From NCBI GenBank assembly GCA_003445855.1, contig DMCG01000039.1, forward strand, positions 1 to 5,884: a DNA stretch of 5,884 nucleotides, read 5' to 3'. The position numbers and the translations under genes are program-made. Every line of letters starts with the position of its first letter. Within the stretch, counting starts at the first letter, position 1. The stretch comes from Spartobacteria bacterium. GTDB lineage: Bacteria; Verrucomicrobiota; Verrucomicrobiia; Chthoniobacterales; UBA10450. This document shows, piece after piece, positions 5,411 through 5,884 of this stretch. The notes under the pieces are model-generated. The model was given only the letters and a program-made list of their open reading frames with translations, was not told the DNA's origin and ran no database searches.

Positions 5411-5881
5411 CTATCGGGAAATGTCGGATTGACTTAGAATGTTGAATCCTTCCCCTGTCAGAACCGACGAGGCGCACTCTGTATCGTCCACATGCAGCGC
5501 GAGCGCGGCCAGCCCGCGTGGCCGCGTCAGCAATGGATAAGTAAAGTGCACGTTCACCTCAGCCATGAGCAGAGCGGCGAAAAGTTTAGCCAGTTGCGTG
5601 GCGACCTCGCGCAGTTCCACCACCACCATTTCGCAAACGCCGAACGGAACTTCGTGCTCACGAAACAGTTGCTCGACGCGCCCGGGATCGCTGACCACGA
5701 TACGCGCGATGGACGAGTCGGTGGATTCCGAAACGCTTAGCGCCACCACATGGGTTTCATGCGCATTCAACAACTTCACAATCTCGAGCAGCGCGCCCAC
5801 CTTGTTCGGGAGAAAGACCGAGAATTGTTTGACCAGCGGTCCTTCCATTTTCGAAGTTGTTTGCGGTAAATCGACAGGCAT
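5411..5881 (-). CDS. Tandem ACT-domain protein, probable amino-acid-sensing regulator
   Basis: The 156 residues form two ACT domains and nothing else. ACT1 (about 17-80) reads VKQFSVFLPNKVGALLEIVK, then LLNAHETHVVALSVSES and IARIVVSDPGRVEQLF, with the loop before helix 1 carrying NKVG in place of the usual NKPG. ACT2 (about 84-150) is more diverged: its ligand-loop Gly is not obvious (LREVATQLAKLFAALL), but NVHFTYPLL and LAALALHVDDTECASSVL keep the fold. Small stand-alone ACT pairs usually bind amino acids and modulate metabolic enzymes or transport, and they are often found beside phenylacetate-CoA ligase-like genes. That neighbour, if present, would be upstream of the window. ATG 5881 is only 3 nt from the window edge, so its ribosome site cannot be seen. 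ATG 5848 (M12) is an alternative that keeps both domains, and an upstream start beyond the edge is possible. No clear terminator follows. Confidence 0.85.
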   Translation of the reverse strand: MPVDLPQTTSKMEGPLVKQFSVFLPNKVGALLEIVKLLNAHETHVVALSVSESTDSSIARIVVSDPGRVEQLFREHEVPFGVCEMVVVELREVATQLAKLFAALLMAEVNVHFTYPLLTRPRGLAALALHVDDTECASSVLTGEGFNILSQSDISR

Positions 5882-5884
5882 TTC

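Noticed and set aside
1..5884. CRISPR array, tRNA, rRNA, insertion sequence, prophage or attachment site
   Set aside because: No regularly spaced repeats, cloverleaf, transposase or integrase motif was found. Almost all of the window is packed coding sequence.

Overview
The window is about 5.9 kb of moderately GC-rich bacterial chromosome. Every gene I can support lies on the minus strand, so transcription runs from high to low coordinates. No rRNA, tRNA, CRISPR array, insertion sequence or phage gene is visible. The gene content suggests a member of the Verrucomicrobiota, possibly a soil Spartobacteria/Chthoniobacterales type. The clues are the C-terminal module of the TPR protein, the basic N-terminal leader of the presumed site-2 protease, and a GTGGCATGGGCTTCCAGCCC-type palindromic repeat that I associate with this phylum. 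That placement rests on recollection of family resemblance, not on a search.

In transcription order: (1) a tandem ACT-domain protein (5881-5411), probably an amino-acid-sensing regulator. (2) A 78-bp intergenic stretch with an 18-bp imperfect palindrome next to a TTGACA hexamer, a candidate promoter/operator for what follows. (3) A single-pass membrane protein with a TPR-like segment and an uncharacterised C-terminal domain (5332-4241). (4) A degenerate receiver domain fused to a DUF4388 domain (4241-3558). (5) An exported protein of unknown function (about 3522-2617). (6) A secreted zinc N-acetylmuramoyl-L-alanine amidase with a long basic Ser/Arg/Lys tail (2615-1725). (7) A bifunctional NAD(P)HX epimerase/dehydratase, Nnr (1724-216). 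(8) The first 69 codons of a probable membrane-embedded site-2 protease (209 to beyond position 1).

Genes 3 to 8 are extremely compact. The junctions are TAATG, a TTGA overlap or a 35-nt gap, TAG-C-ATG, TGA immediately followed by TTG, and a 6-nt gap. This argues for one operon with translational coupling. Its theme is mixed: envelope and peptidoglycan remodelling (amidase, exported protein, TPR membrane protein, S2P), a signalling-like adaptor (receiver-like/DUF4388), and metabolite repair (Nnr).

The most striking feature is a 49-bp, highly symmetric double hairpin at 1362-1410 inside nnr. It is read through in frame and contributes 16 codons to the epimerase domain. It looks like a dispersed REP-type palindromic element that has colonised a protein-coding gene. 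No non-coding stretch exceeds 78 bp.
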